From Ramlibacter pallidus (GTDB lineage Bacteria; Pseudomonadota; Gammaproteobacteria; Burkholderiales; Burkholderiaceae_C), in contig NZ_JADDIV010000004.1 in NCBI RefSeq assembly GCF_015070875.1, positions 62,001 to 126,000 on the forward strand: DNA of 64,000 nucleotides. The letters run 5' to 3'. Each line of letters starts with the position of its first letter. The first letter of the stretch is position 1. The translations under genes and the position numbers were made by a program. The notes under the pieces were generated by a model. That model saw only the letters and a program-made list of their open reading frames with translations. It had not been told where the DNA came from and searched no databases. Shown in pieces: positions 1 to 8,586 of the stretch.

Positions 1-862
1 CACCGACCCCGCGTTGTGGCCCGGGCACGATCCGGCGATCGCCTTCGCGCGGGCGGAGGACCTCGTCGCCGCCGCGCAGCTGGGCATGATCGAGCTGCAC
101 ACCTGGAACTCGACGGACCGCGCGATCGACCGGCCGGACCGCCTGGTGTTCGACCTCGATCCCGGCGAAGGCGTGGCCTGGCCGCAGATGCAGGAAGCGG
201 CGCTGCTGATGCGCACGCTGCTGCAGGAGCTGGGCCTGCAAAGCTGGCTGAAGACGACGGGTGGCAAGGGCCTGCACCTGTTCGTGCCGGTGGCGCCGGA
301 GTTCGGCTACGAAGCGGCCAAGGACTTCTCCGAGGCGGTGGTGCAGCACATGGCGCGCACCATCCCGCAACGCTTCGTGGCGAAGTCCGGGCCGCGCAAC
401 CGCGTCGGGCGCATCTTCATCGACTACCTCCGCAACGGCTGGGTGCAGTCCACCGCGGAGGCGTATTCGGCCCGCGCACGCCCCGGCCTCGGCGTGTCCA
501 TGCCCGTGCGCTGGGACGACCTGCCGGCGCTGACCGGTGGAGCCCACTGGACGCTCGTGGACGCCCCTGCCCACCTTGCCTCGCGCAAGGCGGACCCGTG
601 GGAGGCTTACTGGCGCACCCCGCAATCCCTCGCCGGCGCGATGCGCGCGCTCGGCTTCCGTCCCCCCTACCCAGGAGAACCCATGGCAGCGAAGAAGAGC
701 AGCAGCAAGTCCGGCAAGCCCGGCCTGTACGCCAGCATCCACGCGAAGCAGGAACGCATCGCCCACGGCAGTGCCGAGAAGATGCGCAAGCCGGGCGAGA
801 AGGGCGCCCCCACCGCCAAGGCCTTCAAGCAGGCGGCGAAGACGGCGAAGAAGAAGGACTGA
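1..862 (+). CDS. ligD: DNA ligase D, polymerase/primase domain end (5' truncated by window), fused to a small basic tail
   Basis: This is the C-terminal part of a bacterial non-homologous end-joining ligase D. It shows the archaeo-eukaryotic-primase-like polymerase domain that adds nucleotides at double-strand breaks. Reading starts in frame at base 2. Visible motifs are VFDLDPGEG (catalytic Asp pair), KTTGGKGLHLFVPV and FIDYLRNG. The ligase and nuclease domains, if present, lie left of the window. After the usual polymerase end near GFRPP the frame continues through a TAC codon at 668-670 into about 60 Lys-rich residues that look like a separate small protein with its own ribosome site (see 683-862). 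Either this is a real read-through fusion or the internal start makes the tail separately. The polymerase call is firm; the fusion product is inference. Confidence 0.9.
   Translation, partial: TDPALWPGHDPAIAFARAEDLVAAAQLGMIELHTWNSTDRAIDRPDRLVFDLDPGEGVAWPQMQEAALLMRTLLQELGLQSWLKTTGGKGLHLFVPVAPEFGYEAAKDFSEAVVQHMARTIPQRFVAKSGPRNRVGRIFIDYLRNGWVQSTAEAYSARARPGLGVSMPVRWDDLPALTGGAHWTLVDAPAHLASRKADPWEAYWRTPQSLAGAMRALGFRPPYPGEPMAAKKSSSKSGKPGLYASIHAKQERIAHGSAEKMRKPGEKGAPTAKAFKQAAKTAKKKD
683..862 (+). CDS. Small Lys-rich protein (GLY-IHAK / GEKMRKPG-KGAPT family), in frame with ligD
   Basis: This is a 59-residue basic protein containing GLYASIHAKQERIAHGS and EKMRKPGEKGAPTAKAF. That pattern belongs to a family of small stand-alone proteins of bacteria and phages, which I recall as DUF6321 although I am not certain of the number. 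Function is unknown to me. An AGGAGA sequence ends five bases before its ATG, so it has a good initiation site of its own. There is no stop between it and ligD, so it can be translated both alone and as the C-terminus of LigD. Confidence 0.6.
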   Translation: MAAKKSSSKSGKPGLYASIHAKQERIAHGSAEKMRKPGEKGAPTAKAFKQAAKTAKKKD

Positions 863-871
863 GGCCGGCGA

Positions 872-1237
872 TCAGACGGTCGCGTCGACGGCCGGCTCGC
901 CCGGCTGCAGTTCGTCCAGCTCGATCTCGACCTGCGTCGCGCCGTCGAGGTTCAGCGACGGGTCGTCGCGCGCATCGGCCACGGCGGTGAACTGGCCGTC
1001 GAGCCACAGGAAGCGCAGGTGGCCGCCCAGGTCGCGCAGGGCTTGCTCCTCGGTGGAGAAGCCTTCGCCCACCTGCTTGTTGCCGTCGAGGAAGTAGCGC
1101 AAGCCGCCCGCGTCGGCGCGTTCCAGGCTCCCCAGGTCGATGACCTTCTGGTCGCGGTTGCGTGCGTAGATGCGGCCGCCCGCGGCGTAGAGGGTGTAGG
1201 GCTGCCGTGCGCGCTGCGCATCGTTCTGTTCTGCCAT
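872..1237 (-). CDS. Hypothetical protein, 121 aa
   Basis: I do not recognise this soluble, acidic protein. The start is supported by an AAGGAG sequence seven bases upstream of the ATG. It has no signal peptide, membrane segment or cysteine. Residues 14-70 (YTLYAAGGRIYARNRD, then IDLGSLERADAGGLRYFLDG) look like a compact beta-rich fold, and the C-terminal third is rich in Asp and Glu. It ends 10 bp from the convergent ligD reading frame and stands alone on its strand, with 75 bp to the transporter gene upstream. A small cytoplasmic structural or stress protein is possible, but nothing in the sequence shows it. Confidence 0.6.
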   Translation of the reverse strand: MAEQNDAQRARQPYTLYAAGGRIYARNRDQKVIDLGSLERADAGGLRYFLDGNKQVGEGFSTEEQALRDLGGHLRFLWLDGQFTAVADARDDPSLNLDGATQVEIELDELQPGEPAVDATV

Positions 1238-1312
1238 GTCGGTGCTCCTTGCGAGCCTCCAATCTCCCGCGGTGGTGCCGCCCGGGGTGTAGGACGCGGC
1301 CGCCGCAGCGGC

Positions 1313-2233
1313 TCAGAGCTGCAGGCCGAGCACCAGCAGGCCGGCCACCACCAGCAGCAAGCCGGCCTGCTCCATGAAGGAGAGCTTCTCGCGCAGGAAG
1401 CGGCGCGACACGAGGTAGCTGAACACGACCTCCACCATCCCGAGCGTGCGCACGTTGGCGGCGGTGGTCAGCGCGAAGGCGGTGAACCAGCCGATCGAAG
1501 CCAGCGCGCCCGCGGCGCCGGCGATGGCGGACACGCGCCAGGCCGTCACCGTCGCCGCCAGCGCCGCCCGCGAGCGCCACGCGAGCCAGCCGCCGAGCAG
1601 CAAGGTCTGGATCGTCTGCGCCAGCAGCACGCCCCAGGCGCCCGCGAGCCACGGCGAGCTGTCGGGAAGCTGGAGCGCGGCACCGCGGTAGCCCACCGCG
1701 GACAGCGCGAAGCCCGCGCCCGAACCGAGTCCGTACCAGGCCGCGCCGCTGGTCCAGGCGCGGCCGTCGAGCCGCGCGCCCTTGGCCGGCAGCGACAGCA
1801 TCACCACGCCCGTGGTCGCCAGCGCGATCGCCGCCAGCGTGACCGCGCCCGGCATCTCTCGCAGGAAGAGGGATCCGAACAGCGCGACCTGCAGCGCATC
1901 GGTCTTGGAGTAAGCCACCCCGACCACGAAGTTGCGCTGCTTCATCGCCGCGAGGAGGAACGCCGTGGCCGCGAGCTGGCCGAGGGCGCCGAGCAGCAGC
2001 CAGCCGAAGTAGCCGGCAGAGAACGCCGGCAGCGGTGCGGCGGTGGCCGGCAGCACGTGCAGCAGGAGCACCCAGGCGGCGGCGAAGGGGATGCCGTAGA
2101 GGAAGCGGGAGAGGGTGGCGCCGAGGGTGCCCGCCTGTGCGACCAGCGAGCGCTGCGCCGCGTTGCGTGCCGTCTGGGCCAGGGCCGCCCACAGGACGAT
2201 GGGGACCCAGATCCAGGCGGCCGCGGCGGTCAA
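1313..2233 (-). CDS. EamA/DMT-family transporter
   Basis: This 306-residue inner-membrane protein has about ten hydrophobic segments arranged as two similar halves. That is the drug/metabolite transporter (EamA) pattern used for export or uptake of small metabolites; the substrate cannot be read from sequence. The second half has the typical ending NVRTLGMVEVVFSYLVSR then RREKLS-type loop and a last helix. The best start is TTG at 2233, whose last two bases and the next A form the TGA stop of the upstream gene (TTGA). There is no ribosome site of its own, so translation is probably coupled to the secreted protein encoded just upstream. Confidence 0.82.
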   Translation of the reverse strand: MTAAAAWIWVPIVLWAALAQTARNAAQRSLVAQAGTLGATLSRFLYGIPFAAAWVLLLHVLPATAAPLPAFSAGYFGWLLLGALGQLAATAFLLAAMKQRNFVVGVAYSKTDALQVALFGSLFLREMPGAVTLAAIALATTGVVMLSLPAKGARLDGRAWTSGAAWYGLGSGAGFALSAVGYRGAALQLPDSSPWLAGAWGVLLAQTIQTLLLGGWLAWRSRAALAATVTAWRVSAIAGAAGALASIGWFTAFALTTAANVRTLGMVEVVFSYLVSRRFLREKLSFMEQAGLLLVVAGLLVLGLQL

Positions 2234-2640
2234 TGCGTGCAGGTGGCGCCGGCGGCGCGCGTGAAGAACTGGCCCTTGGCGAGCGCCAGAACGCCGGTCG
2301 CGCCGATGATGCGCAGCTCATCGCCCTGGGCCAGCAGTTCCATGGTGTGGTCGCGCTGCGGGTCCGTGCGCACCACAGCGCCGTCGACGCGGCCGGTAAT
2401 CTCGCGCACCTTGCCGCGCCGCACCAGCCGGCCTTCGAGGCGCTGGTACTGCTGCGCGATCTCCAGGGTGAAGTCCCGCAGCAGGCCGGCACCGCACCAG
2501 AGGCCGTCGACCGTGACCGGTGAACGCAATGCAACCTGTTCGGCGCGTTGTGAAGCAGGGACGGACGGCGAGGCGGCGGCCAGCGAGGCGGCGGACAGCG
2601 CCAGCCCGGCCGTCGCCAGGGAGCGGGACAGGTACAGCAT
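2230..2640 (-). CDS. Hypothetical secreted protein, 136 aa
   Basis: The N-terminus is a signal peptide: a short charged start, then a run of Ala and Leu ending near SLAAASPSV. The mature part has two cysteines (around GLWCGAG and the C-terminal ATCTH) that could form a disulfide in the periplasm. The central part alternates polar and hydrophobic residues (RLEGRLVRRGKVREITGRVDG), suggesting a small beta barrel or sheet. I do not recognise a family. It overlaps the downstream DMT transporter start by four bases, so the two are likely co-translated. Function unknown. Confidence 0.65.
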   Translation of the reverse strand: MLYLSRSLATAGLALSAASLAAASPSVPASQRAEQVALRSPVTVDGLWCGAGLLRDFTLEIAQQYQRLEGRLVRRGKVREITGRVDGAVVRTDPQRDHTMELLAQGDELRIIGATGVLALAKGQFFTRAAGATCTH

Positions 2641-2709
2641 GGCGTGACCATAGCATCGGGCGATTTGCCCGGCACGCCAGGGGGGACAAGCCCGTTGCGC
2701 CGAGGTGAC

Positions 2710-3396
2710 TCAGCGGGGCGGCTGCACCGGGCGCGCCCGCGCCACGCCCGCCCGCGCCGGCCGGCCGAAGTACAGGCGGTCGGACCAGGTGGCGAGCCAC
2801 TGCGGCTTGTAGGCCACCAGCAAGCTGACGATGGCGCAGGTCCACGCCGCCTCGCCCATCGCGAGCAGGCCGATGGCGATGCGTTGCAGGTCGCCCGTCG
2901 GCCCGGCGAACGACTGTGCCAGCGTCGCCGCGGCCAGCCCGCAGCCACCGAGTGCCACCATCGGGACGAAGAAGGCGCGGCCCAGCATGTAGGCGACCGG
3001 GTTGGGCCCGAAGGCGACGCGCACCAGGTGCCCGAGGCCGAGGACGAGGGTGGCCGGGACCAGGCCCGACCAGACGACCAGCGACAGCGCGTCGGCGAAG
3101 CTGGCGCCGGTACTCACCACGGTGCTGAAGCCCGCGAACGTGACGACGGCGACGGCGAGCGGCCAGCCCACCAGCAACACCGCCAGCGGCGCGCCCGACC
3201 AGTGCAGGGGCAGCGGCAGTGTGGCGAGGCCGGGCCAGGCCCACAACCACGCGAGCACGACCGCCAGCGCCAGCATCGGCGTGGCCAGCGGCACCTTGCC
3301 CTGCACCGGCCGCAGCAGCCGCCACGGCCGCACCAGCAGCGTCGCCGCCCAGGCGAGTGCCAGGAGCATCAGTTCCAGGCCGAAGGCAGCGTCCAT
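2710..3396 (-). CDS. Hypothetical multi-pass membrane protein, 228 aa
   Basis: The protein has six or so hydrophobic segments (about residues 6-24, 38-58, 68-95, 105-127, 134-160 and 172-195) and a short basic tail rich in Arg and Pro. I do not recognise a named family. It begins one base after the stop of the small gene encoded upstream at 3398-3616, so both are probably in one transcript. No transporter signature or catalytic motif is visible. The high Trp/Leu/Ala content is ordinary for an inner-membrane protein of a GC-rich genome. Confidence 0.65.
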   Translation of the reverse strand: MDAAFGLELMLLALAWAATLLVRPWRLLRPVQGKVPLATPMLALAVVLAWLWAWPGLATLPLPLHWSGAPLAVLLVGWPLAVAVVTFAGFSTVVSTGASFADALSLVVWSGLVPATLVLGLGHLVRVAFGPNPVAYMLGRAFFVPMVALGGCGLAAATLAQSFAGPTGDLQRIAIGLLAMGEAAWTCAIVSLLVAYKPQWLATWSDRLYFGRPARAGVARARPVQPPR

Positions 3397-3397
3397 G

Positions 3398-3616
3398 TCA
3401 GGCGGGCTGCACGCGGATCTTGCCTTCGCGCACGTAGCGGTCGTACTCGTCGCGCGTGATGGCGGCCGAGCCGGCGTTGCCTTCGCCGTCGGTCCAGCCG
3501 AGGGTGACGCTGTCGTCGGCCACGTCGATGTCCACCATCCCGTCGGGAATGGGCATCAGCACGCCGTCGCCCGCGCGAAAACACACCTCTCCCCGGATCG
3601 TTGCATGCTGCGTCAT
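3398..3616 (-). CDS. Small hypothetical protein, 72 aa
   Basis: The frame is open further upstream, but the ATG at 3616 has an AGGAGG site six bases ahead and is the likely start. The product is a small soluble protein, MTQHATIRGEV then GDGVLMPIPDGMVDIDV and ITRDEYDRYVREGKIRV. Its strand-like N-terminal half and the DEYDRYVREGKI helix suggest a small beta-plus-helix fold. I do not recognise a family. Its stop is one base from the start of the membrane protein encoded downstream, implying co-transcription. Confidence 0.65.
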   Translation of the reverse strand: MTQHATIRGEVCFRAGDGVLMPIPDGMVDIDVADDSVTLGWTDGEGNAGSAAITRDEYDRYVREGKIRVQPA

Positions 3617-3717
3617 CGTGGCCTCCTGTTCACGTAGGGGGCAGTGTCCGGGGACGCGGCCCAGCAGCCCTGTCAGCGGACAGCCCGTGTGCTTGCCGGA
3701 CAGCCGTTGCGGCGAGA

Positions 3718-6543
3718 ATGGCAAGGATGAGGAGACCCTTGCGCGATGCGGGCGCGGTGCTGGCGATCGTGCTGCTGACCGGCGCGCTGCTGGTGTCCGC
3801 GCTGCTGTACCAGCGCGAGATGGCGCTGCGCAACGGGATGCAGCAGGCGAACTCGCTGTCGCGGGTGATCGCCGAACAGACCGCGCGCACCTTCCAGTCG
3901 GCCGACCAGCGCCTCCAGCTGGCCGCGCTGCGCCTGCGCGCGCTGGAGGACAGCGGCGGCGCGCATCCGGACGCGGTCCGCGCCCTGCTGGCGGCCGAGC
4001 AGAAGGCGCTCCCGCTGCTGACGGCGCTGTGGCTGACCGACGGCGAAGGCCGCGTCGTGGAAGACTCCCGCGGCGCCGGCAGCCGCGGCGGCATGCGCGC
4101 CGACCGCTCCTACTTCCACGTGCACCGCGAGCGGCCGGAGACGGACTTCCACATCGGGCCCGCGATCCTGAGCCGCATCACGAACCGCTGGATGGTGACC
4201 GTGTCGCGGGCGATCCGCGGGCCGGACGGCAGCCTGCGGGGCGTGGTGGTCGGCGCGGTGGAGCCCCCTTACTTCGAGCAGCAGTGGCAGGGCGTGGACA
4301 TGGGCCGGTCCGGGGTCATCGCGCTGCACCATCGCAACGGCCAGGTCGTGGCGCGCTCGCCTTCGGAGCCCCGGATGGTCGGGGCCGACATGTCCGGCAC
4401 GCGCCTGTTCCGCGACGAGCTGCCGCGCGCCGGCGAGGGCGTCTTCGTGCGCCCTTCGGTGATCGACGGGGTCTTGCGCGTCACCGCCTATCGCGAGCTG
4501 CCGGCCTACCCGGAGCTGGTGGTCGTGGTCGGCTCCGGCTACGACGAACTCCTGGCGCCGTGGCGCCGCTTCGCCACGCTGACGGGCGCGGTGTGGGCCG
4601 CCGCGGTGCTGGTGGCCATCGCGCTCGCCTGGCAGCTGCGCCGCCACTCGCGCATCCGCGAACAGTCGGAGCAGCGCTTCCGCCAGCTCGCGCAGGCGGT
4701 GCCGCAGATCGTCTTCATCGCCGACGACCGCGGCGCCGTCCGGTTCGTCAGCCAGCGCTGGACGGAAGTGACGGGGCGCACGCAGGAGGAAGCCATGGGC
4801 ACGCGCTGGCAGCAGGCCGTACACCCGAGGGACCGCGAGCGCATGGTCGAACAGCTGGCGGACGGCATGGCCCGCGGCGGCGACCTGCAGGTCGAGCACC
4901 GGCTGCGCTACCGCGACGGCAGCTACCGCTGGCAGCTGTTGCGGGCGGTGCCGGTGCGGGAAGGCGATCCCGCCGCCGTCGCCTGGTTCGGCACCGCCAC
5001 CGACATCGACGCCCTGAAGAAGGCGCAGGAACGCCTGCATGCGCAGGCCGAACAGTTGCGCATGGCGGGGCGCCTCACCCGCATGGGCAGCTGGCGCGTC
5101 GACATGTCCACGCAGCGGGTCATGTTGTCCGAGGAAGTGGCGGCGGTGCTCGACCTGCCGCCGGACGCGCAACCCGCGCTGGAGGAGCTGGTCGCCATGC
5201 TCACGCCGGAGGGCGTGGGCGTCAGCCTGCCGGCCATCCGCCGCTGCATGGAGGACGGCGAGTCCTTCGACCTCGAGGTGGAGATGGTCACGCCGGCGCG
5301 GCGTCACGTCTGGATTCGCACCGTCGGCGAAGCGATCCGCGACGAGAACGGCACGATCACCGGGATCCAGGGCGCCCAGCAGGACATCACGCTGCGCGTG
5401 CTGATGATGGAGGAGATCCGCCGGCTCAACGCCAGCCTGGAGGAGCGCATCGCCCAGCGCACCGGCGAGTTGACCCGGCAGGAGGCGCTGTTCCGCACGC
5501 TGGCCGAACAGGCACCGCTGCCCTTCTGGACGGTCGACCCGCGCGGCAACGTCACCTTCCTGAGCCGCGCCTGGTACGAGCTGGCGGGCGGCGCCCCGCC
5601 GGACTGGCTGGGCGAGGAGTGGATGCGACTGATCCACCCCGACGACGTCACGGCGGTGCAGCACAACTGGCTGCGCAGCGTGGTGAGCGGCGATCCGTAC
5701 ACGGGCACGCGGCGCATCCGGGCGCGCGATGGCCGCTACCACACCATGACCTACCGCGCCGTGCCCGTGCGCGACGACGAAGGCAAGGTGCTGTTCTGGG
5801 TCGGCGTGGACACCGACATCACGGACCTGATGGCGAACGAGGCGGCGCTGCGGCTGGCCAACAAGCAGCTGGAGTCCTTCTCCTATTCGGTCTCGCACGA
5901 CCTGCAGTCGCCGCTGCAGCGCGTGGGCTCCTTCGCGCGGCTGCTGCGGCAGGAGCTCGGCGACGCGCCGCAGGAGCGCGCGCTCCACTACCTCGCGCGC
6001 ATCCAGGCCAATGCCGAGACGATGACGCAGTTGATCGAGGGCTTGCTGGCGCTGGCGCACGTCTCGGAGGTCGACGTGATCTCGGCGGTCGTCAACCTGA
6101 GCGACATGGCCACGGAGATCCTGCAGCGCCTGCAGTCGGAGCAGCCGCAGCGCCGCGTGCAGTGGCGCGTCGAGCCGGGCCTGGCCGTCATGGGCGACGT
6201 GCGGCTGATGCGGTCGGTGCTCGAGAACCTGCTGGGCAACGCCTGGAAGTTCACCTCCGGCCGCGACGATGCGGAGATCGTGGTCGGCGGTTCGCACGCG
6301 CGCGGCGAGTACTGGGTGCTGGACAACGGCGTGGGCTTCGACATGGCCTACGCCGACCGCCTGTTCGGCACCTTCCAGCGGCTGCATGGCGCGGACGAGT
6401 TCCCCGGCACCGGCATCGGGCTGGCGACGGTGGCGCGTGCCATCACGCGGCAGGGTGGAAGGGTGTGGGCGCGCTCGGGCCCCGGGCAGGGCGCGACCTT
6501 CTCGTTCACGCTGCCGCCGGCGGCGGCCCCGCGCTCAGAGTGA
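3718..6543 (+). CDS. Multi-PAS sensor histidine kinase with periplasmic Cache-like domain
   Basis: This 941-residue membrane kinase begins with a TM helix at about 10-32. A periplasmic sensory region follows (about 33-280, Cache-like, with RADRSYFHVHRE and VVGAVEPPYF), then a second TM at about 285-305. Three PAS/PAC units follow (about 320-440, 450-560 and 580-700), separated by a coiled coil with LEERIAQRTGEL. The kinase core has the phosphoacceptor His in SYSVSHDLQSPLQ (about residue 727), an N box LLGNAWKFTS, and G boxes DNGVGFDM and GTGIGLA. No receiver domain is fused and no response regulator is adjacent, so it is an orphan sensor here. ATG at 3718 or 3727 are both possible. The 3' end overlaps the convergent gene by nine bases. 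Confidence 0.9.
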   Translation: MARMRRPLRDAGAVLAIVLLTGALLVSALLYQREMALRNGMQQANSLSRVIAEQTARTFQSADQRLQLAALRLRALEDSGGAHPDAVRALLAAEQKALPLLTALWLTDGEGRVVEDSRGAGSRGGMRADRSYFHVHRERPETDFHIGPAILSRITNRWMVTVSRAIRGPDGSLRGVVVGAVEPPYFEQQWQGVDMGRSGVIALHHRNGQVVARSPSEPRMVGADMSGTRLFRDELPRAGEGVFVRPSVIDGVLRVTAYRELPAYPELVVVVGSGYDELLAPWRRFATLTGAVWAAAVLVAIALAWQLRRHSRIREQSEQRFRQLAQAVPQIVFIADDRGAVRFVSQRWTEVTGRTQEEAMGTRWQQAVHPRDRERMVEQLADGMARGGDLQVEHRLRYRDGSYRWQLLRAVPVREGDPAAVAWFGTATDIDALKKAQERLHAQAEQLRMAGRLTRMGSWRVDMSTQRVMLSEEVAAVLDLPPDAQPALEELVAMLTPEGVGVSLPAIRRCMEDGESFDLEVEMVTPARRHVWIRTVGEAIRDENGTITGIQGAQQDITLRVLMMEEIRRLNASLEERIAQRTGELTRQEALFRTLAEQAPLPFWTVDPRGNVTFLSRAWYELAGGAPPDWLGEEWMRLIHPDDVTAVQHNWLRSVVSGDPYTGTRRIRARDGRYHTMTYRAVPVRDDEGKVLFWVGVDTDITDLMANEAALRLANKQLESFSYSVSHDLQSPLQRVGSFARLLRQELGDAPQERALHYLARIQANAETMTQLIEGLLALAHVSEVDVISAVVNLSDMATEILQRLQSEQPQRRVQWRVEPGLAVMGDVRLMRSVLENLLGNAWKFTSGRDDAEIVVGGSHARGEYWVLDNGVGFDMAYADRLFGTFQRLHGADEFPGTGIGLATVARAITRQGGRVWARSGPGQGATFSFTLPPAAAPRSE

Positions 6544-7392
6544 GGGTGGCCGCGTGTGCGCCCACTCGGCACCGGCAGGGGGTGCCTTCTGGGGCGCGGC
6601 CGAAGGTGCGGGGACGGCGGCGCGCTGGTCGCCGAACACCAGCCGCGCGATGCGGCCGGCGCGGCCGACCAGGAAGCGCACCAGCGAGCGCACCAGGATC
6701 GCGCCGTTGAACGGGATGTAGGTAAGCAGCCCGTGGCCGCTCTCGTAGCCCGGGTTGTTCGTGACGTAGAAGCGCGTGTCGGGCCGCCGGCTGGTGTGCC
6801 AGCGCGTGCGCTCCTCCGCCGATTCCAGCGTGACCCAGTCCACGCGCCGCAGCAGCGGGTTGGCGGGGTCGATGCGCTCCAGCTCGAACGCCTGCGCGAG
6901 TTCTTCCATCCGCTGCATCACGTTGGCCGGGATCTCGCGCGAGGCATGTGGGTAGATCACCGGCGCGTAGTGCGAGAGGAAGGTGTAGCTGCTGGGATGG
7001 GTCAGCGCCGCGAAGATGCAGAAGCGCCGCCACGGCTCGCTCGCCCACAGGCGCAGCAGCCGCAGCACGGCGTAGACCATCGTCAGGTCGCGCCCGCGCG
7101 CGGCGCGCAGCGTGCCCGCTTCCATTCGGATCACGGTGGAGGCGCGCCCGGCGACGCGCATGTGGAAGGCGTGCATCGACGTGTAGCCCACCAGGCTGCC
7201 GGCCCCGTTGTGCTTGACGTAGATCCAGGTACGGAACGCAGGCCGCTCGATCACGTAGTCGCGGAACGCTTCGAACGCGAGGCCGCTGAAGATCTGGCAA
7301 TGGACCGCGAACAGCTCGCGCGCGAGCGTTTCCCGCGCCGCGGGGGGCATGTCGTGGACGGCGTGGCAGGTGATGCGGGAGAGCGAGGCCAT
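6535..7392 (-). CDS. Hypothetical protein, 285 aa (possible acyltransferase-like fold)
   Basis: This is a soluble protein of unknown family. The N-terminal 110 residues (LARELFAVHCQIFSGL, then SLVGYTSMHAFHM and VIRMEAGTLRAARGRDLTM) resemble the strand-turn-helix order of GNAT acyltransferases. I see no clear acetyl-CoA loop, so that is only a guess. A Tyr/His-rich centre (THPSSYTFLSHYAPVIYPH) and NNPGYESGHGLLTYIPFNG follow, then a Pro/Ala-rich tail. The tail overlaps the sensor kinase 3' end by nine bases in a convergent arrangement. The gene is monocistronic, with a 288 bp divergent intergenic region upstream. Confidence 0.6.
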   Translation of the reverse strand: MASLSRITCHAVHDMPPAARETLARELFAVHCQIFSGLAFEAFRDYVIERPAFRTWIYVKHNGAGSLVGYTSMHAFHMRVAGRASTVIRMEAGTLRAARGRDLTMVYAVLRLLRLWASEPWRRFCIFAALTHPSSYTFLSHYAPVIYPHASREIPANVMQRMEELAQAFELERIDPANPLLRRVDWVTLESAEERTRWHTSRRPDTRFYVTNNPGYESGHGLLTYIPFNGAILVRSLVRFLVGRAGRIARLVFGDQRAAVPAPSAAPQKAPPAGAEWAHTRPPSL

Positions 7393-7680
7393 GTTTAGGG
7401 TTTTTTCCTAGTATGGCAGAGGATTACGATTTGCAACAGATGCCGTTGGTCCAGTCTTGATGGAGCGGGTGACCCGGGCCATGTACAGAGGCGAACCGAC
7501 GGCGGCGACGGTGCGTAACAAAATTCACGGGCAAGCGTGTTGCGGCTGAAAGTTCGCCCGATCCGCGCTACCAAACGTGAACCAAAGCTGTCATTTCGGT
7601 GGGCTTGTCGAAGTCGGGCCTCGTGGTTCGTCATGCCTGCAAGGGCACGGACAGGCCGTTGCCCGCACACGGAGACTGCC
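7393..7680. other. Divergent intergenic region, 288 bp, possible repeat relic
   Basis: No gene is supported here. The stretch around 7590-7640 (ggtgggcttgtcgaagtcgg, then ggttcgtcatgcctgcaag) resembles degenerate intergenic repeats I have seen in Comamonadaceae genomes. It is AT-richer near 7393-7440, where a promoter for the minus-strand gene would be expected, but I cannot assign boxes with confidence. Confidence 0.3.
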
Positions 7681-8106
7681 ATGCCCGACCTCGACAGCTA
7701 CCTCTTCTTCAACGGCAACTGCGCCGAAGCCATGCGCTTCTACGAACGGACGTTCGGCGGACAGCTGGAGCCCCTCCTGAAGTATGGCGACCGTCCCGAG
7801 GAGCCCGGATGCGCGGGCGGTGCTCCGGCGCCCGACCTCGTGATGCACGCCTGCCTGAAGCTCGGCGGGCGCATGCTCATGGCATCCGACATGCCGCCCG
7901 GGCAAGGGCAGGCGACACCCGGCGCCTTCGCGCTGGCGCTGAACTACCCCACGGCGCAGGAGGCCCGGCGCATCTTCGACGCCCTGTCGCAGGGCGGCAG
8001 CGTCACCATGCCCATGGGCAAGACCTTCTGGGCCGAAGCCTTCGGCATGCTGACCGACCGCTTCGGCGTCCCTTGGATGGTCGGCGGCGGCGCACAGGCG
8101 GCATGA
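7681..8106 (+). CDS. VOC-family (PhnB/glyoxalase-like) protein
   Basis: This is a 141-residue protein of the vicinal-oxygen-chelate superfamily, PhnB-like branch. The N-terminus (LDSYLFFNGNCAEAMRFYERTFGG) is the diagnostic strand-helix opening, and PMGKTFWAEAFGMLTDRFGVPWMV is the typical closing half. PhnB-like proteins have a glyoxalase/bleomycin-resistance fold but usually no proven enzymatic role. The substrate is unknown. The gene appears to stand alone, 84 bp before the next start. Confidence 0.88.
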   Translation: MPDLDSYLFFNGNCAEAMRFYERTFGGQLEPLLKYGDRPEEPGCAGGAPAPDLVMHACLKLGGRMLMASDMPPGQGQATPGAFALALNYPTAQEARRIFDALSQGGSVTMPMGKTFWAEAFGMLTDRFGVPWMVGGGAQAA

Positions 8107-8190
8107 TCCGGCGGACGAGCGGTGCCGCTGTTGGGACGGCGCATCGCGGATACCTCTTGTAGCGGCCTGCCCGGCCGTGGCGCGCCTAGC

Positions 8191-8586
8191 ATGGCGGCCA
8201 TGAAGCGAGCACGGACCTGGACGGCGATGCTGGGAGCGGCCACCCTGTGGGCGGCGGCCGGGGCATCGCACGCGCAAGTCGACCGGGCCTACAAGTGCTG
8301 GTCGCGCAGCGGCGTCACGTACAGCCAGGTCGCCTGTCCCGGCGGCCGCCAGGTCGGTTCGACGGTCCGCACCCGGACCGACAAGTCCCAGCCCGTCCCG
8401 CAGGACCGCGCCCGGATCGCCAGGCGCGCGGTGCTCAGCGATGAGCAGCGCGAGGAGTGCCGGGCGCTCGACACGCACATGGCGGAGCAGGAATCCGAGC
8501 TCAAGGCCAAGGGCGATACGGCCACGCTGGAAGACGAGATGCCCCTGGTGCGCAACAAGAAGCGCTACCGCGAACTGCGCTGCTAG
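8191..8586 (+). CDS. Secreted DUF4124-like protein
   Basis: This is a 131-residue protein (123 residues from the mature end if cleaved at ASHAQ) with a signal peptide from the ATG at 8191 or 8200. The mature N-terminus, AYKCWSRSGVTYSQVACPGG, has two cysteines in the spacing typical of DUF4124-type periplasmic proteins (YKC...G.V.YS..PC). The C-terminal half is charged and helical, ending in cysteine (RYRELRC). Its role is unknown. Its TAG stop and the stop of the convergent gene share the palindrome CTAG at 8583-8586. Confidence 0.72.
   Translation: MAAMKRARTWTAMLGAATLWAAAGASHAQVDRAYKCWSRSGVTYSQVACPGGRQVGSTVRTRTDKSQPVPQDRARIARRAVLSDEQREECRALDTHMAEQESELKAKGDTATLEDEMPLVRNKKRYRELRC

Noticed and set aside
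3673..6387. Long minus-strand open frame opposite the sensor kinase
   Set aside because: It has the same antisense composition artefact; the plus strand has unambiguous PAS, HisKA and ATPase motifs.
7590..7640. Possible small gene in the divergent region before the VOC gene
   Set aside because: The frame has no ribosome site, and the sequence resembles a degenerate intergenic repeat rather than coding DNA.
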